Shown: piece after piece, positions 23,020 to 33,780 of the stretch
Numbering within the stretch: the stretch's first letter is position 1
How the letters are laid out: every line of letters starts with the position of its first letter
Source: Delphinapterus leucas
Taxonomy: Eukaryota > Chordata > Mammalia > Artiodactyla > Monodontidae
Length of the DNA stretch: 64,000 bases
Reading direction: 5' to 3'
Assembly: GCF_002288925.2 (NCBI RefSeq)
Contig: NW_022098031.1
Span: 2,897,117-2,961,116 of the forward strand
Made by a program: the position numbers and the translations under genes
Notes under the pieces: generated by a model
The model's input: only the letters and a program-made list of their open reading frames with translations
Told to the model about the DNA's origin: nothing
Database searches by the model: none

Positions 23020-24266
23020 TGACTTCTGCTAAAATATAGATCAAAGCAAAATATTAACATTGCATTTATGTTGCATAAAACTCATCAATCTTAACATCCG
23101 GTTTTATTTGAGGGTTACTTGGTTACAGATAATTACTTGACCATTTTTCTGTATTTTTAATGTATCATCAATGCCAAAGAAGTAGGTTGATGGTTAAACG
23201 GTCAACTTGTTGCAGTCATATTCATGATTAAAAACTAATCAGTATCTTGGAGGTTGATTCTGGTTAACAAACAATAACCTATTTGCCGTGTGCTTAGTTT
23301 GAGGTGATATGTCAGCATCAATAATAGACCGAACAAAAGTTTGGGAAAGGTATCAGGCATTTTCAGTGACCAGTGGTGCTTTCACAAATAACTCAATTAA
23401 GATATACAGCCAAGACCATTTCTGAAAGCTTTAGGTGTGCCAAGAAACAAATAGCATTGAGTTCATCAGGAAAAAAGGGGCAGTTTTAAGACATGTGCCT
23501 GAGGGAAACAGTCAGTACCAAAATATCTGAGAAAGGATTTTTTAGGGAAGAGAATCTAGAGCCATTTTGGTCAAAAGAGATGCTTTCTGGTAAGTATATT
23601 AGGTAAGGCATGCTTCATTAAGGTCTTCATTTTCAGTTTAGAAGAAAACAGTAATTCATTAAATCAATGAGAAACACCTTGTAATGTGGTTTATTTTTAA
23701 AGAGCCTACTAAAAATGTCACCAGTGTTTGTAATTTTCTCTAAGAATTCATATCTGACAACTGATCTTTCTTCCACTTCAACTAGGATTCCCAGTGATCC
23801 ATTTGCTATTTTTCCATGGAAATACTAATAAAGCCAATTGAACATTTTACTCTGAGCATAATTGTAGAATCCATTTAAATTTGGTCTTTAAAAATGCTTA
23901 AATTATCCTAAGGAGCTGTGCTGTCCTGGAGCTCAAGCCAAATCACTGACATGTCTTGAGAAACCATCATTCAATACATAAATACATGCTATGAATTTTA
24001 TTTAAATTGCCTATCAGGTATATATGTATGCATTCATATTAAGAAACTAATTATTCAATTTTTTATGGATCCTTAATGGTTTTTTCCTTCTACAAACTTG
24101 GCAATGAGACCAAAGAAAAGGCCCAGCCAGTCTCATCAATCTGATGTCCCTCTGCAAAGTGGCACTCCCACTGAAATCAAGGGAATTGAGCGGGGTGTGG
24201 GGAGAGGTAGGTACAGTGCAGGGAGGAGGGGGTGAGGACTTCATCGACGCCTCCAGGAGAGCTCAC
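20523..24266 (-). other. NAV3: NAV3 intron, 3.7 kb
   Basis: Contains a (TA)19 microsatellite (22981-23019). The block 23090-23350 has mixed composition and an imperfect palindrome (GTTGATGGTTAAACGGTCAAC) and could be a conserved non-coding element, unproven. No repeats recognised otherwise. Confidence 0.85.
22981..23019. repeat. (TA)19 microsatellite
   Basis: Pure alternating TA, flanked by GTGAGAC and CTGACTT. Intronic and likely polymorphic. Confidence 0.95.
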
Positions 24267-24755
24267 CTTTCTGAGAGAGTAGATCTCACACTACCCGTTC
24301 TCATGAGCAGGCTCTGCACCTCGTGAGTGCCTGTGGTCAGTCCAGACAGGGAGCCGTGGTGGCTGAGGGGGAGGTCAATGGACTCAGAGCTCGTATGGAG
24401 GCTAGTCATGGACTGGTAACTTGGAGTGTCCTTGCTGCCAGCAGAGGAACTGCTGAGATTGGCAGCCCACACGAGACCACCTGATGTGAAAGAGTGAACC
24501 GATGCTGGGCTGGAAGCCAACGAGTGACTTAAGCTTATAACATCTGTAGTTAAGTCTGAGGGTTTATTGAAGAGAGGGCTGCTGCTGCCACTTAGCCCAC
24601 CAGCACTGCCCATGCTGCCCGTACCAGACGACGGTGATTCCAGACTGCCTTGCCGCGCTAATGTGGTACTAGGACTGGGCATTACAGAGGAGGATTTCAC
24701 ACCCTCAGTATTAGGTGCAGAGGCAGATTTGCCACCTGCCTTGGCACCAAACAAC
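24267..24755 (-). CDS. NAV3: NAV3 internal exon, 489 nt
   Basis: The acceptor is TTCTTTTAG before G TTG TTT GGT, and the donor is GAAAG|GTGAGC. The exon is 489 nt (one base, 162 codons, two bases), so it is a multiple of three with matching phases at both ends and could be skipped without a frameshift. The peptide starts LFGAKAGGKSASAPNTEG, runs through SPSTTLARQGSLESPSSG and a SSSPLFNKPSDLTTDVIS stretch, and ends MRTGSVRSTLSE. It is about one quarter Ser and has several SP/TP sites that would suit proline-directed kinases (inference from composition). No membrane segment or folded domain is visible. The final AG joins C of the 42-nt exon to give Ser. Recognised as NAV3. Confidence 0.96.
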
Positions 24756-25892
24756 CTAAAAGAAAAACAAATAACAACTTCAGTTGTTCCGAGAAACTAA
24801 TATCCACATTTAATATTTAGGGTTACAGTACATAGAGCCAAGTGTGCTTTGGTGGACCGAGCTACCGAGCACTTCCTGTCTCTATGTTAATGAACTTGAT
24901 AAGCTTGAACTTCTAGTGCCAAAAATCTCTCATATCGCCAAAAGGGTAAGTCGGTCCTGGGCTGCCACCCCAGTGGTGGGGGGACATGGGCCAAACAAAA
25001 GGAACTGTAAATCAAACATGAAAGTCCCTGGCTTTCACAATTAAGCGATCATGAGAATCTTTTGCAAAACTTAAATATTTGCACTACCTATTTACAGAAC
25101 CATTATAATGAAACAACTTCTACGCATTCGGTATATAACATGTAAATTATTTTTCTTTTCTTTTTTTCTTTTCATTTTAAAGTTTATTCAAAATCTAAAA
25201 GGAATGCTTAAGGCAAGGTTTAGGGGTTATGTTGTATAGCTGGTGGCCTGATTGACTTTCAGAGAGCATTTGGTTAGAAACGATATTGGACACTGACAGC
25301 AACATGTTGGTTTGTCTGTATTTTCCCCAAGAAAGACCAGAGGGTTTTATGTCAGTTGCCAGTGCTATTCAAATACATATCTGTAATAGTGATTTGAAAC
25401 ACAGTTGGTGCTAAGTTAGACGCTGGAGTTTAGTTCAGAAAACATTTTAGTTTTGTAAATGAAGCAGATGATATAATCGAATTTATGTAAATATGGAAAT
25501 AAAGTGACATGAAGTAATGGCATAACGATGACTAATTAAGTGAAACATTTTGTGACGAATATGAGAAATTGTTTCATAGGTAAAGGCCACTGGAGGGCAC
25601 CACTGGCTTCTACTTAAGCAACAGAGATATTTACTCCCACTACTAGCGACTATTCTTTGCAACGCGAGGCAACATTTCAAAAAACCAGCTCTTCAGGACT
25701 AATATTGCTACTGAGAGATATAAAACCTCTAGGTTTTGCAAACAGCCATGTATCTGAGATTGCCTGAAATATAAAAGTAAATGGTTCAAGACCCTTGGTA
25801 TCTCCCAGATATCAAGATTCTTGGGTTAGTCAGTATAATAAAAACATTAAAAATACTTAACATGTCATGAAAGACAAATCATACTCTATCAT

Positions 25893-25975
25893 TTCATAGA
25901 TGAGGAAACAGACCCAGAGAGGTTTGACTATTTGTCCCAAGTCTTTCACTGTATGTATTTTCCTGCCACTTAAAA
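25893..25975 (+). repeat. MIR SINE fragment
   Basis: GATGAGGAAACAGACCCAGAG followed by TTGTCCCAAGTC matches the conserved MIR core. Confidence 0.75.
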
Positions 25976-26607
25976 CACATCAGTATTTAAAACAGTGATA
26001 TCTCGAAGGAGAACTCTGCATATTCAATACCAAAGACAGTCCCGGTGCAGAAACCAAGTCCTGCTGCTTATCAGAGTCATATCAAAGAAAGCTGATGAAG
26101 AGTTAGAAAACCTAGCCCATTTCTTAGTTATAATCCTGTATCAAACATCCAAAGTTTTTCAAATTCTGTCAATCATATCATACCTAGATTTTCATTCATA
26201 TGTCAAGATATGGTGCTATATACATCTGTCCATTGTGATCCAGTACTGTACAAGGAACACAACTTCATCCACACTCATGATCACCAGCTCATTAAGAGCC
26301 AGCAAGATAATATAGACACTAGAAACGAATACCAATAGTCATAAAGACCTATTAACGTTCTATTTTATTTTTAACTGTGGAAAGATTAAAATCTATGGAA
26401 ATTTTGCAAGCTCCTGTTTTATCACTCCCCCTAGGTATTGCCATCTGCTTTTAAGTCTCTCATAAATGCTATTTGTGTTGCTAATATGACAATGATAGTG
26501 AAACTACAAAGCTGAAGCATTTCTCAAAATGAGCGATATTTCTTTCACCAGCTATTTATATCATCAGCTTCATAAAACGCATTTTACTCAGAAACTGAAT
26601 AAAACAT

Positions 26608-26710
26608 TCTAAGATATATGTGTCATAGAATATATATACTTAGGACATATATGTTTAGGATATACATCTTTTATACGATAGGATATAGGACACACATATA
26701 TCCTAAGATA
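26608..26710. repeat. AT-rich inverted repeat near the 709-nt exon donor
   Basis: TCTAAGATATATGTGTC (26608-26624) pairs imperfectly with GACACACATATATCCTAAGA (26689-26708). Intervening sequence is also rich in ATAT/GGATATA units. In NAV3 sense orientation it starts about 43 nt after the 5' splice site at 26752. Confidence 0.7.
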
Positions 26711-26752
26711 TAGCATTTTATATTTTCTCAGCATCATTTTATGCTTTCTTAC

Positions 26753-27461
26753 CTTCGAAATGTAGGTGAGGCAATGTCAGGATACTTGGACCCTGGCTGC
26801 CTGAGCCCTTGTGTCCCACAGGCACTAGCAGACGTGGGGCTGGATTTGGGGGAACCAGACAAAGAAACACTCTCTGAATCTGAGACTGCTACTTTTTCCT
26901 TTTCCTTGTCTGTCTGGTTGACAGTGACGGGACTCGAGCGCCCTGAGGCGATCTTCGTGGGTTCTCTCAGTTTCGAGGTAGTGGCACCAGCTGACTTACT
27001 GCTGACATTGGAATCTATACTGCTGGTGCTGGATCTGTGGCCACCTCGGCCGGGAATGCCACTGGTGCTGGATTTGGATGGGCGGGGCAAACTGCGGTAT
27101 TGCAGGGAGGTCTTCGAGCTGACATGCAGCACAACATCATCCTGATTCTGTGAACCGTCCAAACTGGTTTTTCTCCCGGCATTTGACTTCCCACCAATGG
27201 CAGCAGATTTGGGGATTTTACCCAGTGTTGCTGAGCCACTTGTTATGGTGGCTCCACTGCTTGTGATCATGGCAGATGACCCTACTCCACTTGGCTTCTT
27301 AAATCCAAAAGAGCCAGTGGCCGTTGATCTTCCAATGCCCGAGGGGGGCTTTTTCCCCTCATCTCCACTGCTTTTTCCTGCATCTGAAGGAGACCTCTGT
27401 AGAGTCGATCCTTTCAGGGGAGTTTTCCCTTTCTCAGAAGCTTTGGCATCATCAGTTTTCC
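26753..27461 (-). CDS. NAV3: NAV3 internal exon, 709 nt (largest in window)
   Basis: This is the largest coding block: 2 bases, 235 codons, then 2 bases, between a CTCATTAG acceptor and an AG|GTAAGA donor. The protein begins KTDDAKASEKGKTPLKGS, contains repeated Ser/Gly/Lys-rich segments (SPSDAGKSSGDEGKKPPSG, SGVGSSAMITSSGATITSG), a basic PRPSKSSTSGIPGRGGHRSS segment and a charged NQTDKEKEKVAVSDSES segment, and ends SPTFRR. Within the basic segment, SGIP (27052-27063) fits the SxIP short motif by which plus-end-tracking proteins bind EB1-family proteins, a property known for navigators. The exon is GC-richer than its flanks. It exits two bases into an Arg codon completed by the next exon. The translation is recognisably NAV3 over its whole length, and no stop or frameshift is present. 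Confidence 0.96.
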
Positions 27462-28379
27462 CTAATGAGTGAAAAATACACAAATTTATGTGTCTGCACA
27501 TTTTGATTTCACAATATTTCTTTAAACAAAGTGTAAAATGTGAATACATCTTTATATTACCTCAATTCCTAAATATTCACTGTTTTAGATTTAAATAGGC
27601 ATGTCCTCTTAATACATTCAGAGGATTAACTACAAAGCTATAAAAATATGGCTGTTAGAGGAAAGTGACGAGAGATCAAGGAGATAAAAATGAAAACACC
27701 TATTTTTGCTATTTATTATTGCCTTATATCTTGCAACTCCCTTCCTTTATAAAGATAGCACTTAATCTCATCAAACTAAGTGCTCAAAAAGGAATTCATT
27801 TGAATATCTCTGAGATGATTGTATTTGGAGTACCCTGTTACATCAGTACTTCAGGTGGCACTATTTAAAATGAGGAACCATTTTTAAAATAGGGAGAGAG
27901 TCTTTTTTAAAAAAAAGGATAGTACAATTTGCACAATTCTTTCACTCCCTTTTTGCATCAAGTCTAATTCAGAAATGATGTTTCAAATCTCCAGCCTTCC
28001 AAGTAGATTAGCATGACTGCTCTTTCTCTTAGAGTTGGAAGTGAAACGTAGGGGCAGAGTTAACATAAATATCCCAAACTTTCATAAGAAAGTCAGAATG
28101 AAGGCAATCTTATGTTTATTAATAAGTAGGCTTATTTTATTTCCACATGATCAGAAATGACTGTGGCAAAATAGACACTCACCAAATTATGAGGATGCCC
28201 TCTAGAGGATGCCTGGAATGTTACAGTCATGTGGATGCATATGACAAAGCATGTGAAATTTAGAAATTTAGCATGAAGAAAAATCTGATTTAATTAAGAA
28301 AAGCTACTATGAAAGACAAAAAGATCGAATGGAAACAATAAAACAATTTGGCATAACAGCTGCCAGATGACAAGCCTAC
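27462..28379 (-). other. NAV3: NAV3 intron, 0.9 kb
   Basis: Short AT-rich intron between the 271-nt and 709-nt exons. Nothing else recognised. Confidence 0.9.
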
Positions 28380-28650
28380 CAGGGGTCTTGAGTGCACTGG
28401 TTCCAGCTTTTTGCCTAGGTGGTGCTCCTCCCTGGGCAGACATGCCTCTTCTCCAGGAGCCTGTCTGTGAAACAGACAGAGAGGCTTTCTGCCCTGCCTT
28501 CTCAGGGTCTTCAGGAAGTCCGGAGGAAACGCCCTTCCACTTGCCACCTCCATCCCCATGGCTATCAAAGTCCTCCTCTGTTTTTTTCACCTCCTCGGTA
28601 CTATCCCAGGGCTCATCGGTTGCAGATCGTTTCTCTGAATCTGTCTTCAG
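28380..28650 (-). CDS. NAV3: NAV3 internal exon, 271 nt
   Basis: The acceptor is TTCATAG before CTG AAG ACA and the donor is G|GTAGGC. The exon reads 90 codons plus one base (phase 0 in, phase 1 out). The residual G joins GG of the next exon to give the Gly of TPG-KTDD. The peptide starts LKTDSEKRSATDEPWDS, continues through an acidic TEEDFDSHGDGGGKWK stretch and a QTGSWRRGMSAQGGA segment, and ends in TSALKTP. It is hydrophilic, Gly/Ser/Lys-rich and predicted disordered by composition. It lies in the central linker of NAV3 between the N-terminal calponin-homology domain and the coiled coils. The reading frame is uninterrupted. The N-terminal half of this exon differs from the human protein as I remember it more than the C-terminal half does. 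That comparison is from memory and not an alignment. Confidence 0.92.
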
Positions 28651-29299
28651 CTATGAAGAAAATAGGACAGAAAAACTTTGTGCAGAAAAGTTTATCAAGT
28701 GTGAATTGGGCCCTGGAATGTCCTTTCAGATAACTGGTTAAAAAAAAAAAAGCAGTGATTTGTATTTCAAAAGAGTTCTGAAGATTCCTCTATTTTTTTT
28801 ATCTGTCTTCATTTAAGTTTCCTTAGTTTTAGCCCTATAATTCTCAATTGCACACATTAGAGAATATCAGAAGAAATGTGTGCAGAAAACCCCAACTGAA
28901 CACTCCAGAGAGGAAGGCACTTTCTATGTCAAAGCTAACAAGGAAAAGTAAGGCAAAATAAAACTTAATGACCTAATATTCATTCTCGATTCACCATTCA
29001 CAAAAGATCCAGCAATGTGTCTCAGAGACCAGTATAAAATTAATCAGGAACTATCCAAAATTAGACTATTAAAATCATTTTTGGAGTTCTAGACACACAT
29101 ATTATTATAAAGACAGATATGGCAACATAAGGCTTTCTGGGTTAGACTGTAATCAACTGAAAAAATATATATACATAAGCTGCTTCAGTTTATGCAATTC
29201 CTTCAGATTAAGAGGTTGTGCTATGTTTTAATGCAATGCAACATAATTTGGGGGAAAATGTGGCAGAAGCCCTGGGGAAACAGAGAGGGCAATTCTCAC
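28651..29299 (-). other. NAV3: NAV3 intron, 0.65 kb
   Basis: The shortest intron in the window, between the 133-nt and 271-nt exons. No repeats recognised. Confidence 0.9.
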
Positions 29300-29432
29300 C
29301 TGCATGTTCTTTCGGGACGGGGCAGTGGCGTTGGAGTAAGAGCTGATGGAAGATGCGGTGTTCAGGTCATCAGTGCTGATGTTATCCAGGGTGTCACTGA
29401 GGCCGCTGCTTACCGAGCTGCTGTCATCCCAG
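29300..29432 (-). CDS. NAV3: NAV3 internal exon, 133 nt (most 5' exon in window)
   Basis: Neuron navigator 3 is a large cytoskeletal protein (N-terminal calponin-homology domain, central Ser-rich and coiled-coil region, C-terminal AAA+ ATPase) linked to microtubule plus ends and neuronal guidance. The exon is preceded by a CCTTTAG acceptor and followed by a GTGAGA donor. It enters with one base completing a Ser codon, reads 44 codons (WDDSSSVSSGLSDTLDN..., ending RKNMQ) and exits in phase 0. The peptide is Ser/Asp/Thr-rich with no folded domain. The next exon continues in frame with LKTDSEK, the order I remember for NAV3. The preceding exon, which must end in AG, is not visible anywhere up to 64000, so a very long intron lies upstream. 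NAV1 and NAV2 are the only close alternatives, but the exon series as a whole matches NAV3. Confidence 0.9.
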
Positions 29433-31494
29433 CTAAAGGCAAAACAGGCAGCAGTAATGAGCTAAGCACACGAGGCAAGATGCAAAAGTCACCCACACTC
29501 TCATTTAACGTGTGTCACGCGTTGGGAAGAGAATTCTTATTTTTTTAATCTCATGATGAAAAATGTGCACTTTCCATTTTTGGAAAATCATACTGCTAAG
29601 AACTGAGCGCAAACCTGAGAGTAATCTTATTGGAGGTTTGCTATGAATCAGTGTCTAGAGCAGATCCAGGGGAATGTTTATAGAATGAATGAAAATACTG
29701 CTACAAAGACTGCATGGCATCAGGAAAGAAGAACATTATCCATAACCTTTTTTTTCCCCTGAGAAGGCAATCAGGATTCACACAGCATGTAAGAATTCAC
29801 CTGTTGTGTTAAAAATTAAAAACAAAACAAAACAAAACAACTGTGCTTTGGTCAGGAACCAGAAAATCATTCCTCATTCTTTCTCCTACCAATAACTACT
29901 CCCAATCACTTACCAGATCTTGAAGATTGAGACTTATTCTATCATATCATCCCTCCTGCCATTTCTGGCCTGGGCAACATACAATATTCTTTTATCTGGC
30001 CTTCCTGCCTTCAGTCTTTCTCAATAAACTTCATCTGCTACATTTGGGTCAGTGCTTGAACGTTCACATCTGGCCATGTCATTTCCTTATGTCCCACTCT
30101 TCAAAGACTTCTCTTTACCAAGGTAGTAGATTCCAAAATGTAATGCACCTGCCCTGCAAGGTGCACAAAGTAATCCCTTGGGGCATAAGAAAAATATCTG
30201 AAATTCTGAATATATCTGTTCTTAATCTAAAGAAGAAGAAGTAAAATAGGCTATATTAATATTCATGTGCAGGCTAACATAGGCACCCTCACTTAGTCAG
30301 TGTGTCAGAAGATGCAGAAGTAATGTAGGGTGAGCAGGGTCACCTGAATGAGAATGGGAGCTCCACAGGGTGAAGGGTTGAACCATGGTTCTCTCACTTA
30401 CTGGCTGGTTCTCAGTCTACTATGATACACTGCTGCTCACCTGCACTCTATTAATTGAATTCAGGTAAACTGGATACAGATATTAGATACAGACAAAAGT
30501 TAAGTCTCATAAAATAGACAAGTGGCTTTAAAAAAACCGCCTGCAAATAATCCACACATTGAAGAGAATATTTGTAACGAAAGCACAAGCTAACCATAAA
30601 GGAATGGTAAACCGGTAACTTTTCCTATTCTGCTATGTGTACTTTATGAGTCTCACCATACATTCCAAATAAATTGATGTTTTGAGATCATATAGCAAAC
30701 CAACTAGAAAAGTAATTATCAAGAAGAAAATTTGAAATTTGAACTTATAGAAAATATTAATGATGATCTCCCCCCAGGTTAGTATTTTGCTTGAGATATT
30801 AGCTACTGAGAGCTTAAAACATGATGACCAAACACATTTATAAATCATATTATTACCAATAATAATTGTATTTTTAATGACAGCAAAAGAGTATTTTGTA
30901 CCACTGTAGCAAATACCTGCCATTTGCGGCTGCTCACATCTTTTGAATATCTTCCCTACATCTTATTTTGATAATTTCCCACATTATGAGTCTTACCTTC
31001 CGAAGGTAGACTGCAAAAAACTCACATTTCCAGACTCCGTTATAGACAGATATGACATATAACAAAGGGCCTACAGAGTCACAAATGAGAAAGTCTTCTG
31101 GCAAACACAGCAGCAGTCATTCAATTTTTCTCTTGTAAACACTGGCAGATATCAGGTCTCTAATTCCAAGGGTCAGAGGTGCCAAGCAGAGGAAGCAGTG
31201 ATGCCCTAGAGCTATGGTTGGCTAAGCACCTACAAAGAGCCTGGTTCTCCAATCACCCCAATTACTCAGAGAGCCTTCTTATATCACTTCATTCCTTAAA
31301 TTAGACAGTAGATTCTGTAGTTTGCAACCAAGAACCTCTATCAATACATTCATAATTTTAAAAATATTATTTCTTCTTTAACCTATCTTTAAATTTTTCA
31401 TGTTTATATATGCAGTGTAATACATAGATTATCTTCTCATAGGAATGCATGCATATAATCATAAAATTATAAATATACACACTTGGGCAATCAC

Positions 31495-31975
31495 TAGTCT
31501 AAAGCAAAGTTCAGGCTCCTTTAAAAGACATACGAGGCTTTCCATTATGTGGCCCTAGCTTACCTCTTGAGCTTAAACTCTTTACATCACCTGCCTCACT
31601 TTGTGCACTCTGACTTAGAGCTGCATTCAATTCCCATCACCATCACATTATTTCCAACCTCTGTCTTCAATCAAGGCACCCCTGTGCATACCTGACTAAC
31701 CCATACTTATCTTATAATGCAGTTCTAGCATCCATCTTCTGGGAAGCCCCTTTTACTTGCCGTTGTCGGGATGAATTAGGTAGCTTCCCCTCTGCACTGC
31801 CATAATACTATGCAGACTTACAGGACTGGATTTAGCACATTGTTTTATAAATCTATAAATATGTGTCAAAATGGACCATTAGCCTGTGAGCTTTCTAAGC
31901 ACAGAACTGTGGAGTATTTTTCTTTTAATTTCTACTATTTATGGCAATGGCTGACATAAATGTTGAATAAATTCT
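31495..31975 (+). repeat. L2-type LINE 3' region
   Basis: Ends with TAGCCTGTGAGCTTTCTAAG, ACAGAACTGTGGAGTATTTT and GTTGAATAAA, the layout of an L2 3' end (…GTGAGCTCCTTGAGGGCAGGG…AATAAA). The upstream part has L2-like TTCTGGGAAGCCCC. Confidence 0.65.
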
Positions 31976-33224
31976 CATGGTTTATTGAGATTAAAAGAAA
32001 GGCAGTTACAGAGGTAATCTTTCATAGTCACATGAAATGAATTTTTAAGAAATACTTAGCACAATATATTCAGTACTCAAAGAGCAAAATTAAACAAAGA
32101 GGAAATTTTACCGTTTTTTAAAAATGAATATTTTTAAAGTAACTATTTCTCTGGCAAGGAAGATAGAATCAATATTTCTAATAATAGCGTTTACCAATGT
32201 AAATCCTAGCATTAGCGACTAAAAGTAAATGCATCAACTCTTACTAGAATTTTAAAATATCAGTTGTCTTAAAACCATTTAAAGACTCAAATGAACACAA
32301 TGACTTTGTAGTTAAAATGATATAAGTGAAAGAACCCAAAATAAGATAGAAAGTTTCAATCTCTTGAGAGAAAAATAAAAATATATCAAACTAACAAACA
32401 TCATAGACATGAAGAACAAATTTCCAAATTTGTCCTGGTGTAATGTAAAGCACAATGGATTCCTAAAGTTAAAGCCTTTCACTTGAGCCTTTTGTAGAGG
32501 GGCGTAGCTAGTATGTCCACTTAAACTTGCTATTCCGATCTCCCTATCTCACAGAGTAGTGTGGGAAGCAAATGAATCATTTATATGAACCATTTGATAA
32601 TACTTTACATTTTTCCGTCTCCTCAAACTGCTTTACCTCTAAGATCTCAAATTCTGCAATCTCATTTTTTGATCACAGTCTTCTACACTTCCAGTGCTCT
32701 AAAATCTACTGATTTCCTAATTTTTATGTCTAGTTTATAGCTACTTCCTATTATCTACTTTTAATAGCCTTCTTGTGTTTTTTACTCCACTGAACTCTTT
32801 ACCAAATGATGCAGGATCCAAAGATGCTGGAACAAAAGGATCGCTAAAGTCATAATCTAACCAGTACTCTGTTCTAGTTCTTGCCACCATAATGGTCTCC
32901 CGTACTGGTCCTGTCTCTATGTTAATTAAACATGTTTTCTCCATTATTATTTTGGAAAATGACAGCAAATTCAACTAATCAGAATGACTAATATAACAAT
33001 ATTATTGTATATTTCATAATACATAATAATTATAATGACTGAAGGCATATAGATCCAAGTTATCTAACCTCAGGTGATTTCTCAGTGCTACTAAGAAATT
33101 CTGCCAACTCCAAAAGTGGTTTTCTTCAAATTCCAAAGATATAGCTTTGTTTCTCTCTTCTTCCTCTGGATTCCAAGATCTTCCTCCTAATACTTTAGTG
33201 AAACTGCTTTCATTGAGGTCAATA

Positions 33225-33420
33225 AATCCATGGACTGAGTGCTTACTATGTGTCCTACTCTTTTAAATATTTTATATAATCTAATCCCAAACAAAACCAT
33301 GAGACAGGCATTGTAAAGATAAAGGGGTTCGGGTAGTTTGAATGATGTGCCCAAGGCCCATGATGGAGCTGGGATTTGAACCCAGGAATTATGTCCCAAA
33401 GCTTGGTCAGTATTCCACTC
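33225..33420 (+). repeat. MIR SINE fragment
   Basis: GAGTGCTTACTATGTG…ATGAGACAGGCATTG…GATGTGCCCAAGG…GAGCTGGGATTTGAACCCAG is a long, well-preserved MIR. Confidence 0.85.
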
Positions 33421-33559
33421 CCTTGCCTCTCATCTTCTCACCCCTTTTACCTTGAAATACACCAATGATGTGCCTTTACAGGCTCTCTGCAAACTTCACC
33501 AGTCCACAGAACCCTTTACTTTTCTCCTCTTCTTTGGGATTCCTTTGAATTCCTCAAAA

Positions 33560-33780
33560 TTCAGTACTTAATCTTAACTCACCTTAGACATTCTTTCTTG
33601 GAAATTTCTTAGTCTTTCACAACTTCAATATCACCTCCATGATTATGACACTCAAATTCACATCTCTAATCCAGACTTCTTTCCTGATCAGCATTTCCAG
33701 CCTTCTACTGAACACTTTCTCAAGGATGTCCTGTCAACATCTCAAATTCACTCTACCTAGATTCCATCATTTCTCGTTAA
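33560..33780 (+). repeat. L2-type LINE fragment
   Basis: ATCTCTAATCCAGACTTCTT, CAGCCTTCTACTGAACACTT and ATGTCCTGTCAACATCTCAAATTCA resemble a recurrent L2 segment. Assigned by eye. Confidence 0.5.

Larger units (their letters stand above)
24756..26752 (-). other. NAV3: NAV3 intron, 2.0 kb
   Basis: Contains a MIR core fragment (about 25893-25975) and an AT-rich inverted repeat (26608-26710) lying within 145 nt of the donor of the 709-nt exon. Confidence 0.85.

Noticed and set aside
27197..27472. Plus-strand open frame of 91 codons opposite the 709-nt exon
   Set aside because: Antisense shadow of the NAV3 coding exon.
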